DNA from: a bacterium
GTDB lineage: Bacteria; SZUA-182; DTGQ01
Direction of reading: 5' to 3'
Assembly: GCA_040755755.1 (NCBI GenBank)
Contig: JBFLZW010000072.1
Coordinates: 1-64,000 of the forward strand
Length of the DNA stretch: 64,000 bases
In this document: positions 50,736 through 59,689 of the stretch, piece after piece
Position numbering within the stretch: position 1 is the first letter of the stretch
How the letters are laid out: every line of letters starts with the position of its first letter
Program-made: the position numbers and the translations under genes
The notes under the pieces: model-generated
Told to the model about the DNA's origin: nothing
Databases searched by the model: none
Seen by the model: only the letters and a program-made list of their open reading frames with translations

Positions 50736-52514
50736 TTACACAACATTCATCAGATTGTGAATCCTTCTTACTACATCCTCCGGCACAAAGGGATGGGTGA
50801 TATAGTCATTCGCTCCCATCTGGAACCCTCGTTCAATCTCGGACCGCTGGGCAGAGGCCGAGAGGATGATTACCGGAATGTTCCGGGTTTTCTCGTTTAT
50901 CTTGATGATCTGGCATAAATCATAGCCGCTTAGTTTTGGAAGACTGATATCGAGCAGTATCAAATCCACAGGGTCCTGGAAGATCTTTTCCAGGGCTTCG
51001 ATTCCGTCACCGGCAGTGGCGATTTTCCAATTTTGCCTGCTGATGCAGGTTATGATCAAATCCCGGATAACCGGATTATCGTCAACCACCAAGATATGAC
51101 GCTTCCTGGCATCCTGCTGTCTGTCTGGGGCATCCTCAGCCGTCAGGCTGTTGCAGGGCATCTTTTTATCCGAAGGCTCTACTCTGGTCCCGGCGGCCTC
51201 AGTCAAGGCTCTTCCGGCTCTGGGCAAGGTGAAGGAAAAGGTGCTGCCCTCTCCCTTCCTGCTCTTGACCCACATCCGTCCATGATGCAGGTCCACGATA
51301 TTTCTGGCAATGCACAGCCCCAGTCCGGTCCCTCCGTGTTCACGGGTAGCCGAATTGTCTACCTGGTAAAATTTATCGAAAATCTTATGGATTTCCTCTT
51401 CGTCCAGGCCGATGCCCGTATCACTGACATTGATCTGCACAAAGTCCTGAGCAGGCCAGTTTTCACCCTGTGCCCCTTCCTCAACTTCGGGAAAAGCTTC
51501 CAGGACGACCTCTCCCCGGGCCGGAGTAAATTTCATGGCATTGCTCAAAAGGTTGGTGAGTACCTGGGAAACTTTCTGCTTATCTGCATAAACCTGGGGA
51601 AGCCCATCCGGGATACGGGTTGTGAAGCGGATTCCCTTTTTCTCGAACAGAGGCCGCATGGAATCGATGGTGACTCCTGCCATTCTGGCAAAATCCGAAA
51701 CCTCCTGCCGGATTTCATATTTGTCCAGCTCGATCCGGGACAGATCGAGCAGGTCACTGATCAGACTATTCAAGTGATCCGCCCGCTCATCGGCGATAGT
51801 CAGCCCCTTGAGCTGCTGCTCATTGACCGGCCCCAGCCGCTGGTTTTTAATTAACGAGATATATCCCTTGATTACTGTAAGCGGCGTTCGCAGCTCATGC
51901 GACACGATTGAGAGAAAATCCGATTTTATGGCATTCAGCCTTTCCAGTTTCGCATTGGCTTCACACAATACCCGGTCCCGCCTTTCCAGTTCCTGATTAA
52001 CCCTCTCGATTTCAACCCGCCGGTCCTGCAAAGATGCAGCCATGCGGTTAAACGCTCCGGCCAGCTCTCCGATCTCGTCATGGCTGCTGATGGCAATCCG
52101 CTCATTCAACTGCCCCTGGCCGATCGATTCCGCCTTTTTGGCCAGAGAAATGACCGGATCGGCAAATCTGTTCGCCAAAAATAACGATACGCCCAAGGTG
52201 GCGATAAAACTCAGCATCGTACCTGCAAAGAGGATGACTCTATCCCGTGCAGCTATCCTGTTTAACCGGTCCGTGCTTCGGATAACCTCCCGGTCCTTCG
52301 GACTGGAAGGGTCCAGCTTACCGCTCATTTCCCGAAGCTCATAACTAACCCGCAGCAGGGAAACATAGGCAAAGGTTCCCACCGTGATCGTACAAAAGAT
52401 GACCACCAGAAACCCGATCATCAATTTCTGAGTAATCGAAAGATTCGTTATTCCTGAAAACATAAAAAATACCAGCGACCACAGAGGAAGGATGGTAACA
52501 ACCATCACCCCCAC
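50736..52514 (-). CDS. Hybrid sensor histidine kinase / response regulator
   Basis: 592 residues, ORF start at 52514 (GTG); an ATG at 52505 is possible. Two helices enclose a short periplasmic part, then HAMP (about 95-150: ANRFADPVISLAKKAESIGQ). SIVSHELRTPLTVIKGYISL near residue 204 has the phosphorylated His. NLLSNAMKFTPARGEV, VSDTGIGLDEEEIHKIFDKF and GGTGLGLCIARNIVDLH are N, G1 and G2 boxes. HILVVDDNPVIRDLI to LILLDISLPKLSGYDL is a C-terminal receiver with the phospho-Asp. It is between antiporter genes and beside a second response regulator, suggesting it senses ions, pH or redox state. Signal unknown. Confidence 0.9.
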   Translation of the reverse strand: MGVMVVTILPLWSLVFFMFSGITNLSITQKLMIGFLVVIFCTITVGTFAYVSLLRVSYELREMSGKLDPSSPKDREVIRSTDRLNRIAARDRVILFAGTMLSFIATLGVSLFLANRFADPVISLAKKAESIGQGQLNERIAISSHDEIGELAGAFNRMAASLQDRRVEIERVNQELERRDRVLCEANAKLERLNAIKSDFLSIVSHELRTPLTVIKGYISLIKNQRLGPVNEQQLKGLTIADERADHLNSLISDLLDLSRIELDKYEIRQEVSDFARMAGVTIDSMRPLFEKKGIRFTTRIPDGLPQVYADKQKVSQVLTNLLSNAMKFTPARGEVVLEAFPEVEEGAQGENWPAQDFVQINVSDTGIGLDEEEIHKIFDKFYQVDNSATREHGGTGLGLCIARNIVDLHHGRMWVKSRKGEGSTFSFTLPRAGRALTEAAGTRVEPSDKKMPCNSLTAEDAPDRQQDARKRHILVVDDNPVIRDLIITCISRQNWKIATAGDGIEALEKIFQDPVDLILLDISLPKLSGYDLCQIIKINEKTRNIPVIILSASAQRSEIERGFQMGANDYITHPFVPEDVVRRIHNLMNVV

Positions 52515-52650
52515 CCAGCCTCCCCTGCCACAGGGTCTCCCTGCCTCAAGGGCAGTGTCATTGCCTTCGTGCTACTAACCCCAAGTCCCTCACCCCAACC
52601 CTCTCTCCAAAGGGACGAGGGAGAAAAACGCTCTGCCTTTTCTCTGTGTT

Positions 52651-52764
52651 TCTCTGTGCCTCTGTGTCTCTGTGGTGTCCTTTGCCTTTGTCTTTGTATT
52701 TGTCTTTGACTTTGCCTTGGTGTTGGTATTTGCCTTAATCTTGGTCTTTGCCTTCGTCTTTTTC
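52651..52764. repeat. Two-part repeat: CTCTGTG-rich core plus 14 hexamers
   Basis: TCTCTGTGCCTCTGTGTCT (52651-52669) and GTGGTGTCCTTTG (52672-52684) match the element at 29374. From 52681 a run of 14 degenerate hexamers of the type TTTGYC follows to 52764, ending against the stop of the regulator gene. The variable hexamer number (6 versus 14) suggests slippage. Confidence 0.8.
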
Positions 52765-52765
52765 C

Positions 52766-53758
52766 TTACCCGTCCAGGGTGACCGGAGAGTCGGTCGCCT
52801 CATTTTTGGCCGTTGATTGAGTCTTTCGCCGGTCCTTCTGGTAATTGCTCCCCTCAATCCTCTTGACGTGCTTCTTTAATTCCGCTGCCTTCTCAGCAAC
52901 CTGGAGATGATGAATAAACTGGTTGTTTTCATTCGTAATAACCACAATCGAAATAGTCATCAGCGGGAATTTTTTAACCTCTCCCCTTCGATCCTCGCTG
53001 ATCAGGTATCCTCTGGTTACATCCTCCTCGTTATACTGGATCGGAATGAGACTGTCGAAGATTCTGATAATTTCCTGGCAGATCTGATCCGCTTTATCAG
53101 GAGTGGTCAGGACCACAAAATCGTCGCCGCCGATATGGCCGGTAAAGTCCTGGGGGTTGCCAAAGCGCCTTACGCTGTCTGAAATCGTGTGCGCGCAAAA
53201 TTTGATGATCCTGTTTCCAGCCGCATACCCGTAATTGTCATTATAGACCTTGAAGTTATCGAGATCGATGAACAGGGCTGCAAAGCTTCTCTGCTCATCA
53301 ATGGCCCGCTGGATTTCCTTCTCGATGGGAACATTGCCCGGCAGATGCGTCAGGGGATTCGCATAGAGATCGCGCCTCATTTTCCGGAGCAGGGCCTTGA
53401 TTCTGGCCTCCAGCTCTACCGGGTCGAAGGGCTTGACCAGGTAATCGTCAGCCCCGATATTCAGCCCTTCAACTTTATCGTTTATGGTCTGTTTGGCTGT
53501 CAGCATGATTACCGGAACATGGGCGGTTTTGGTACTTTCCTTCAGTGCCTTGCACACTTCCATGCCTGACTTTTCCGGCAGCATAACGTCAAGCACCACA
53601 ACGTCAGGATCATAGGCATTAACCTTTTCCAGGGCCTCGACGCCTGTTCGGGCCTCTGAGATACGGTAAGCGCGGGAATTCAAACTCAGCCGGATAATAT
53701 CCCGCGTATCCGGATCATCATCGACAATCAATATCTTGGTCTGCTCGGACGAGTTCAT
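52766..53758 (-). CDS. Response regulator with degenerate GGDEF domain
   Basis: 330 residues. Receiver domain: ILIVDDDPDTRDIIRLSL, VVVLDVMLPEKSGMEV with phospho-Asp 57 and VIMLTAKQT, LVKPFDPVELEARI. From about residue 140 a GGDEF-like domain: FAALFIDLDNFKVYNDNYG and TGHIGGDDFVVL, where the usual GGDEF is GGDDF (about residue 209). The inhibitory RxxD site is absent. The second acidic residue is conservatively changed, so activity as a diguanylate cyclase is uncertain; it may be a c-di-GMP or GTP sensor. AAGGAGAAGGAG precedes ATG. It lies in the antiporter operon next to the hybrid kinase. Confidence 0.85.
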   Translation of the reverse strand: MNSSEQTKILIVDDDPDTRDIIRLSLNSRAYRISEARTGVEALEKVNAYDPDVVVLDVMLPEKSGMEVCKALKESTKTAHVPVIMLTAKQTINDKVEGLNIGADDYLVKPFDPVELEARIKALLRKMRRDLYANPLTHLPGNVPIEKEIQRAIDEQRSFAALFIDLDNFKVYNDNYGYAAGNRIIKFCAHTISDSVRRFGNPQDFTGHIGGDDFVVLTTPDKADQICQEIIRIFDSLIPIQYNEEDVTRGYLISEDRRGEVKKFPLMTISIVVITNENNQFIHHLQVAEKAAELKKHVKRIEGSNYQKDRRKTQSTAKNEATDSPVTLDG

Positions 53759-53774
53759 TCTCCTTCTCCTTGCG

Positions 53775-54146
53775 TCATTTTGACTCCCCCCGTAAAGTGC
53801 TGCTTTTTTTATTTTTCAACCTGTCCAGGTAGGTGATAAATCCAAAAGCCCAAAGAGCGATCCCCAGAGTCAGCTTGTAAAAAAACCGTAAAAATCCTAT
53901 CTCATTGACCTCATGATATCCGGGAACAAATACTTTTGCGGCAGAATCAAAATACCCGCTTAAAATCTGTCCCTGCTCCATGAGATAGAGGGAAAGAGCC
54001 AAGAAAATGAAAAGTAAGGTCAATGGCTTGATAAGCCGATGTTTCTCCCTTTGATGGAGGAAGAAAAAATACGACACCATAAGAACCACCATGGCGATTA
54101 ATCCAACCCAATACAATTTATAGAGCAGGGGAATGTTACCAGACAT
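53775..54146 (-). CDS. Small membrane protein of the antiporter operon, unknown
   Basis: 123 residues from the ATG at 54146, which has AAGGAG nine bases upstream. The open frame runs to 54281 but overlaps the upstream gene. Three to four helices: YWVGLIAMVVLMVSYFFFL, LTLLFIFLALSLYLM and FFYKLTLGIALWAFGFITYL. No family is recognised. Placed between NuoN/MrpD-like and regulator genes, it may be an accessory antiporter subunit or a signal-transmitting partner of the kinase. Confidence 0.65.
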   Translation of the reverse strand: MSGNIPLLYKLYWVGLIAMVVLMVSYFFFLHQREKHRLIKPLTLLFIFLALSLYLMEQGQILSGYFDSAAKVFVPGYHEVNEIGFLRFFYKLTLGIALWAFGFITYLDRLKNKKSSTLRGESK

Positions 54147-54166
54147 CCAATAAAACTCCTTCCTGA

Positions 54167-55726
54167 TTACGGGAAGAATATACGGCTGATCTGCCAGGCA
54201 ATGCGCAGCGGTATGCCCGGCGCAATGCCAAAGACCAGAACAGCAGTGGTTAATAGTAAGATCGGCGTCAGCATGACCCAATTGGGATCTTCGCTTTTAT
54301 GCTCTTTCGAGCCTGGATTGGCTGAAGCGGCATGAGCGTGATCCGCCACGGCAGCATGGCTGCCGGCAGGCTGGTGGGCTGCATCGTGCTCCTCTCTTGG
54401 CTGCATCCAGGCACCGATGACTACCGGACCGTAGTAAACCAGGTTCAGCAGACTGCTGAGCAGCAGGGTCAGGAGGGCGATCAAGCCCAATCCCGGCCAG
54501 TAATTACCCATTTTCATCATATCCAGCGCTCCCAGGGCCAAAAACCACTTGCTGATGAACCCGATAAACGGCGGCAGCCCGATCATCGACAGGGCGCAGA
54601 TGCTGAAAGCCAGGGTAATCCACGGCATTCTCCGTCCAATTCCCTTCAGGTCCTCCAGGTTCCGCAGACCGGTTTTATAAATAAATGCCCCGGCGCACAT
54701 GAACAGTGTCCCTTTCATCAGGGCATGGCCAAAGATATGGACCATGCCGCCGACAATGCCCCGCGGAGCCAGCAGGCAAAATCCCATGATGATATACCCG
54801 ATCTGCGAAATACTGGAATAAGCCAGCATCTTCTTGATTTCCGTCTGGGTGATGGCGCAGGCTGACCCCAGAAAGATAGTCACCAGACTGATAATCAGCA
54901 TCGGCAGCAACAGGCCCATGTGATCCTTGACAATGTCCTGATAGCCGATGATATTGTAAATGGTCTTGAAAATTCCATACGCTCCGGCCTTGATCATAAC
55001 GCCCGAAAGAAGTGCACTGGCTCCGGAGGGGGCTACCGGGTGGGCTGACGGGAGCCAGATATGGAGAGGAAACATACCGGCTTTGACTCCGAAACCGATG
55101 ATGTAGCCCCAGAATATCCAGGGCAGCCATTTGCTCCCCTGCAGCCCGAGGCCGATCAGGGTAAGGTCTCCGGTTCCGGTAATGTAATAGGTCATGACAA
55201 TGGAAAAGAGGAGCACCAGTCCTCCGGCGATTCCCAGGAACAGATACTTGAATCCCGCTTTCATGGCCTCAGGGGTTTCCTCGTGAAAGACGAGAATGGC
55301 CGAGGCCACACTCAACAGTTCGAAAAATATGTAGAGCGTGAAAAGGTTTCCGGTAAAGACCACGCCCATCATTCCGCTGAGTGAGAGAAGAGAGAAGATG
55401 TTGAACCGGGCATGTGCATGGGAATGATGCATATATTCGATGCTGTAAATTGAAGACAGGGTCCAGAGGACAACGGAAATGAGGCCGACGAAAAGACCGG
55501 GCAGATCGGCCCGGAAAACGAAATTGAAGCCCAGCCCCGTATCCAGGGTAAGGTCAAGGATATTCCCGTCGACAATCGCCGGATACATGGCGAGAATAAG
55601 GAGCATGGTGACTCCGCTGACAATAGCCGTATAATGATACAGCCGGTGCTTCTGGACAAAGGGGCGAAAGATCATGGCAATGAGAGGGAACATAACCACT
55701 AACAGGGGAAGATAGCTTTTAATCAT
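54167..55726 (-). CDS. NuoN/MrpD-like proton-conducting membrane subunit
   Basis: 519 residues, about 14 helices. FTLYIFFELLSVASAILVFH carries the channel Glu, IIGFGVKAGMFPLHIWLPSA the Lys and His, and AYSSISQIGYIIMGFC the following helix. A His/Ala-rich loop (DAAHQPAGSHAAVADHAH) near residue 470 separates the last helices and could bind metal. AAGGAG precedes ATG. It is more similar to the 504-residue protein than to the 525-residue one by eye. It is the second NuoN-like subunit in the operon. Confidence 0.86.
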   Translation of the reverse strand: MIKSYLPLLVVMFPLIAMIFRPFVQKHRLYHYTAIVSGVTMLLILAMYPAIVDGNILDLTLDTGLGFNFVFRADLPGLFVGLISVVLWTLSSIYSIEYMHHSHAHARFNIFSLLSLSGMMGVVFTGNLFTLYIFFELLSVASAILVFHEETPEAMKAGFKYLFLGIAGGLVLLFSIVMTYYITGTGDLTLIGLGLQGSKWLPWIFWGYIIGFGVKAGMFPLHIWLPSAHPVAPSGASALLSGVMIKAGAYGIFKTIYNIIGYQDIVKDHMGLLLPMLIISLVTIFLGSACAITQTEIKKMLAYSSISQIGYIIMGFCLLAPRGIVGGMVHIFGHALMKGTLFMCAGAFIYKTGLRNLEDLKGIGRRMPWITLAFSICALSMIGLPPFIGFISKWFLALGALDMMKMGNYWPGLGLIALLTLLLSSLLNLVYYGPVVIGAWMQPREEHDAAHQPAGSHAAVADHAHAASANPGSKEHKSEDPNWVMLTPILLLTTAVLVFGIAPGIPLRIAWQISRIFFP

Positions 55727-55794
55727 AATCGTTGTCTCCTTGAGCTACCGAAAATGCGCCAATAGTAAAAGCCAGGGGGGCAGCTTCACCTCTT

Positions 55795-57372
55795 TTACCT
55801 TAACAGCAGCCTGGCCGCAGGCAAGGCAGCACCGTGATAAGGATATTTTACGAGCACTCCCAGGATAATTACTAATACGGCTAAAATGCAGACCGGTATC
55901 AACATTGTTTTAGATGCTTCGTCAACTGTCTCTATCTCTATCTTCGGATTTCCAAAATAGCTGATCGCCACTACCCGAAAATAATAAACCGCATTCAACA
56001 GGCTGCTGACCAGAAGAACAATAAGCAGCCACGGCATACCCGCCTGGATAGTGGCTGTAGCCAGAACCCATTTGCTCATGAAACCGCACATCGGAGGAAT
56101 CCCCACCAGCGAACAGGCTCCGATGGTGAAACAGGCCATGGTGGCAGGCATCCGATATCCCAATTTTCCCATGTCGGTGATATTCCTGATGCCCGTTTTG
56201 TACAGAATGATTCCGGAGCACAGAAACATCAAACTCTTAACAATGGCATGGTTAACGATATGGAGGATAGATCCGGCCAGCCCATAGGGAGTGATCAGAG
56301 CTATCCCGAAAAGAATGTACCCCATCTGGGCAATGGTTGAATAGGCCAGCATTCTTTTTAACTGCGTCTGAACTATTGCAAAAAGTGAGCCACTCAGAAT
56401 GGTGATACTGCTGATAATTAAAAAAAGCGGAGAGATGATTTCTCCATAGTAGCCTTTATGGATGCCAAAAACCGTGAACACAAAGCGAATCAGTAAAAAT
56501 ACCCCGGTAGTTTTGACAATCAGTCCGGATAAAAGAGCACTGATCGATGCCGGGGCCGCGGGATGAGCATCAGCCAGCCAGGCATGGCTGGGGAAAAAGG
56601 CAGCCTTGATACTGAATCCCATGATGAATAATCCCAGTGAAGCATAAACCAGATACCGGTAGGGAGAGAGCGGTGATCCGGGATGAGAGCCGACGATTTT
56701 GGCAATCTGCTGGGAGGCATAATTCATATTGAGCGTTCCGGTGGCATTAAAGAGGAGCCCAATGGCAAAAACGATCAGGATTGAGCTCAAAGCCCCGGTG
56801 AGAATATACTTGAAGGTGGCTTCCAGCGACTCAGGCCGCCCGCTGATAGAGACCAGCGTATAGGAGCTGATGGAAGCGATTTCGAAAAAAACATAGAAAT
56901 TGAAGCAGTCGCCGGTGATGGCAATCCCGGACATTCCTGCCAGCATCAGGAGCAGCAGAGTGTAATAATAGGTGTGCTTTTCCTTCGGTACTTCATGGTG
57001 AATGTATCGGCAGGAATAGAGCGAGGCCAGAAAACCGATGCCGTTGATCAAAATCAGCAGGATGGCCCCGAAAAGATCTGTGCGCAGGGCGATGCCGATC
57101 GGCTGGCCTGTCTGGAGCTGGCTTTTGCCTCCCCAGTGATATCCGGTCAGATACTCGATATATCCGGTGGGGGAGGCCAGGACCTTGGTCAGGATCGCCA
57201 GAGAGGCTGTAAAACCGGCCACGGTGACCAGAAGGACCAGGGGCTCCCGGTATTTCGGGTTGAGCCTGGAAATGATGGGAATTACCAGGGCACTGGCTAT
57301 TAAAATAACCGGGACCAAGATTTGTAAATGAGATGCACCGATGCCAATAGCTGAATCCATACTACCAACCAT
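55795..57372 (-). CDS. NuoN/MrpD-like proton-conducting membrane subunit
   Basis: 525 residues. FNFYVFFEIASISSYTLVSI has the channel Glu, MGFSIKAAFFPSHAWLADAH the Lys and His, AYSTIAQMGYILFGIAL, and HIVNHAIVKSLMFLCSG the fourth conserved part. The start may be the fifth codon (MDSAIGIG at 57360), since the AAGGA site is too close to the first ATG. It is the first of three NuoN/MrpD-like genes and most diverged of the three. It follows the MnhC gene by about 170 bases. Confidence 0.86.
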   Translation of the reverse strand: MVGSMDSAIGIGASHLQILVPVILIASALVIPIISRLNPKYREPLVLLVTVAGFTASLAILTKVLASPTGYIEYLTGYHWGGKSQLQTGQPIGIALRTDLFGAILLILINGIGFLASLYSCRYIHHEVPKEKHTYYYTLLLLMLAGMSGIAITGDCFNFYVFFEIASISSYTLVSISGRPESLEATFKYILTGALSSILIVFAIGLLFNATGTLNMNYASQQIAKIVGSHPGSPLSPYRYLVYASLGLFIMGFSIKAAFFPSHAWLADAHPAAPASISALLSGLIVKTTGVFLLIRFVFTVFGIHKGYYGEIISPLFLIISSITILSGSLFAIVQTQLKRMLAYSTIAQMGYILFGIALITPYGLAGSILHIVNHAIVKSLMFLCSGIILYKTGIRNITDMGKLGYRMPATMACFTIGACSLVGIPPMCGFMSKWVLATATIQAGMPWLLIVLLVSSLLNAVYYFRVVAISYFGNPKIEIETVDEASKTMLIPVCILAVLVIILGVLVKYPYHGAALPAARLLLR

Positions 57373-57538
57373 TCCTTATGAGCTTTTAGATCAACAAGTT
57401 GCTTATACCTGGCTAGCTTTCGCGCTCGAGATTATATCCTTTTGATCGCTCTCATGATCACCCTACACCAGAGAGAGGAGCATTCGTAGCCTTGATGCCG
57501 CCCTGCAAGGATCATCTATTTTTTGAGATCGTTAATCT

Positions 57539-57943
57539 TTACCCTTTTAATCTCATGATCTTCCGAGTATCCAATGTCCCGTAATGTTCGTATATTTTTA
57601 TGGATAAGGCCAAAGAAATGGCCGTTACACTGATGCTGACCACAATGGCCGTTAAAATAAGGGCCGATGGTATTGGATTAACCAAAGCCACCTGCCCGGC
57701 TGCCGCTCTGGCCGCATGCGCGGCATCGGCAATTTCCGGCGGTCCTGCCCACTGCCAGGTGGCAGGTCCAAGCCGGACATCCGCCGAGGCGATGAAGAAC
57801 AGGTAGACCGAAGTTTCGATCACATTCATCCCGATCAGTTTCTTGATCAGATTGGGTTTTACGATCAGCGCATACAGCCCGATGCAAAACAGGATGACGG
57901 TAACAATGTAATCGATTCTACTCAATACCGGTTCGATCCACAT
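57539..57943 (-). CDS. mrpC: MnhC/MrpC (NuoK-like) antiporter subunit
   Basis: 134 residues from the ATG at 57943 with GGAG eight bases upstream; the frame is open to 58210 but those residues overlap the MnhB gene. Three helices: YIVTVILFCIGLYALIV, LIGMNVIETSVYLFFIAS and PSALILTAIVVSISVTAISL, with the family GLNVIE-like and N-P-x-P-x-A-L-x-L-T-A-I-V motifs. It overlaps mnhB by 26 bases. A loop rich in Ala/His (about 70-90) is a little longer than usual. It is a membrane subunit of the antiporter. Confidence 0.9.
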   Translation of the reverse strand: MWIEPVLSRIDYIVTVILFCIGLYALIVKPNLIKKLIGMNVIETSVYLFFIASADVRLGPATWQWAGPPEIADAAHAARAAAGQVALVNPIPSALILTAIVVSISVTAISLALSIKIYEHYGTLDTRKIMRLKG

Positions 57944-58460
57944 CCGACCATCTCCTCGTGTACGGCAGTTCCCGGTGATTTTTCCGATAGGCTTCATCCC
58001 GCCTCTCTTCCAGGAATGCGAAAAATAACCCGGTGAAGATACTGGCCACAGCCAGACCGACACCGATATTAATCCAAAAAAGAGTCCCTCCGCTGAGAAG
58101 CTCTCCCGGCATACCGGACGGATAGATACCAGCCGCCTTATTGGCCAGAAAACGATATCCCAGGAACATACCGGCCAATCCTGCGCCGATATACAGGAAT
58201 ATCCCCGCACTGACCCCCCACATCAATGAAGAAGCGGGGACCATCTTGCGGCCCTTTTTTCTCTGAAAAGCCAGAGTGAAGAGAATGCATGCGGCACTGA
58301 TAATCACCCCGCCCTGAAATCCCCCTCCCGGAGTCAAATGCCCGTGAGTGATCAGGTAGATGCCGAACATGATAACAAAGGGGCACATTATCCGGCTGAC
58401 CTGCTGAATGACAATGCCTGTATGGTATTCCTGTCGATCTTTCCTTCCCTGGTCATTCAT
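57918..58460 (-). CDS. mrpB: MnhB/MrpB antiporter subunit
   Basis: 180 residues from the ATG at 58460, picked because it overlaps the MbhE-like stop by eight bases; the frame is open to 58505. CPFVIMFGIYLITHGHLTPG is the family start, followed by GGFQGGVI and about four helices, then a cytosolic tail (FLEERRDEAYRKNH). It matches the MnhB domain (PF04039). It is a membrane subunit of the antiporter with a conserved H-G-H-L-T-P-G-G-G-F-Q-G loop. Confidence 0.93.
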   Translation of the reverse strand: MNDQGRKDRQEYHTGIVIQQVSRIMCPFVIMFGIYLITHGHLTPGGGFQGGVIISAACILFTLAFQRKKGRKMVPASSLMWGVSAGIFLYIGAGLAGMFLGYRFLANKAAGIYPSGMPGELLSGGTLFWINIGVGLAVASIFTGLFFAFLEERRDEAYRKNHRELPYTRRWSDVDRTGIE

Positions 58461-58794
58461 GGGGGTTGTCACTCTCTCTCGTGCCGATGATGGAAAGTAC
58501 GCCAATCAGGGCTGCAAATAAAACAGTTGTTTCAAAAAGGGTATCATACCCCCGGTAATCGAAAATAATGGCCGCGATAATATCCAGCGCACCCGTCTCC
58601 GCGCAGGCATGACGATTGTAGTGCAGGGCAACGGAATCGGCCTTTTCAACCACCTGAGCTTTGGTCAGGGAAGGATCAACGAAATCTGCATATCCGGGCA
58701 GATGAGGATCCCCGATGGGGTTAAACCTCATGATAACCAGTACCATGCTGAAGGCAAAAACCGTAAACAGTATGGCCGGAAGAAATTTCCTCAC
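58453..58794 (-). CDS. MbhE-like (MrpA/B tail) subunit
   Basis: 113 residues, an N-terminal helix (FLPAILFTVFAFSMVLVIM), a soluble middle and GALDIIAAIIFDYRGYDTLF with ETTVLFAALIGVLSI at the end. The F-D-Y-R-G-x-D-T-x-x-E motif is typical of MbhE and of the C-terminal part of MrpA. Here it is an independent gene. It starts right where the MbhD-like gene ends and overlaps mnhB by eight bases. Confidence 0.88.
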   Translation of the reverse strand: MRKFLPAILFTVFAFSMVLVIMRFNPIGDPHLPGYADFVDPSLTKAQVVEKADSVALHYNRHACAETGALDIIAAIIFDYRGYDTLFETTVLFAALIGVLSIIGTRESDNPHE

Positions 58795-59043
58795 TTAATC
58801 CTCCCTCCTCTTTGTCCTGCAGAGGGCGGCGACGAACAAAATGCTGGAAATTCCAGCTCCCACGGCAGCTTCGGTCATGGCCACATCCACTGCCCTCAAT
58901 ATGCTGTAGGTTACGGTAATAGTAAAGCTGTAAGCACTGTAAATAATGACCGATTCCAGAAGGTCCCTGGACATGATGGCCGCAAGAGCAGTCGCCACCA
59001 GAAAGATCAGGATAATCACATGAGCCAGGATTACAGGATCCAT
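58795..59043 (-). CDS. MbhD-like (DUF4040) subunit
   Basis: 82 residues from the ATG at 59043; the frame is open to 59241 but that part overlaps mnhG. Helices HVIILIFLVATALAAIM and SVIIYSAYSFTITVTYSIL, followed by AVDVAMTEAAVGAGISSILF, the D-V-A-x-T-E-A-x-V-G-A-G motif of MbhD/MrpA. It belongs to the antiporter and would fill the role of the middle MrpA region. Confidence 0.9.
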   Translation of the reverse strand: MDPVILAHVIILIFLVATALAAIMSRDLLESVIIYSAYSFTITVTYSILRAVDVAMTEAAVGAGISSILFVAALCRTKRRED

Positions 59044-59063
59044 ATTTTTTTCTCTTTCCTTAC

Positions 59064-59417
59064 TCAACCTTTCCGGTCCTTCAAAAGATTCACGGTGGTT
59101 CCCTTCACCCACGGCACCCCGGTCTTGTAGCAGAACCGCAGAATGGCATGCACCGCTATCGGGTTGGAAAACAACATGAAAACAAGAATCAGCAGGATTT
59201 TTAAACTCTCCAGGGGGTTGATGGTCAACCAATAGAGCCATACGCCGGTCAGGGAGAGGAGAAACCCCGGGCCATCACCCTTTCCGGCTGCATGGGCCCG
59301 GTTATACGGGTCAGGCATCCGGATGATACCGACCGTGGCTGCAACGAAAAAAAATACACCGCCGGTAATAAAGATTCCGGCTACAATCTGCAGCAATACC
59401 GTCACGTAGATCATCAC
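59064..59417 (-). CDS. mrpG: MnhG/MrpG antiporter subunit
   Basis: 117 residues. Starts at a GTG overlapping the mnhF stop, or at the ATG three bases later (TGATG). FITGGVFFFVAATVGIIRMP with DPYNRAHAAGKGDGPGFL is the MnhG signature (PF03334), followed by two helices. It is a small membrane subunit of the antiporter. Confidence 0.93.
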   Translation of the reverse strand: MMIYVTVLLQIVAGIFITGGVFFFVAATVGIIRMPDPYNRAHAAGKGDGPGFLLSLTGVWLYWLTINPLESLKILLILVFMLFSNPIAVHAILRFCYKTGVPWVKGTTVNLLKDRKG

Positions 59418-59689
59418 TCACCCAGGTCCCGATGTTCCAGATATTTGATAAAAGCGATTGTGGTCACATAGATCAGCATGGCATAGAGCATGGCGATATC
59501 GAGGAACGAGCTTTTTTGAAAAATGGCCGCCAGAAAAACGAACGCCACTACGGCCTTGGTCCCCACTACATTGATGCCAATAATCCGGTCGGCAGTGGTC
59601 GGACCCAGCACAGCCCGGTAGAGGCAGAAAAAAATCGTGCAGGACAGGACCAAAATAGCCAGTTTCAATAAAAAGTCGAGCTCAATCAC
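59414..59689 (-). CDS. mrpF: MnhF/MrpF antiporter subunit
   Basis: 91 residues from the GTG at 59689, which shares a GTGA with the mnhE stop and has GGAGG eight bases upstream; the frame is open to 59776 but those residues would lie inside mnhE. ILVLSCTIFFCLYRAVLGPT followed by TADRIIGINVVGTKAVVAFV and DIAMLYAMLIYVTTIAFIKY match MnhF (PF04066). Three helices. Confidence 0.93.
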   Translation of the reverse strand: MIELDFLLKLAILVLSCTIFFCLYRAVLGPTTADRIIGINVVGTKAVVAFVFLAAIFQKSSFLDIAMLYAMLIYVTTIAFIKYLEHRDLGE

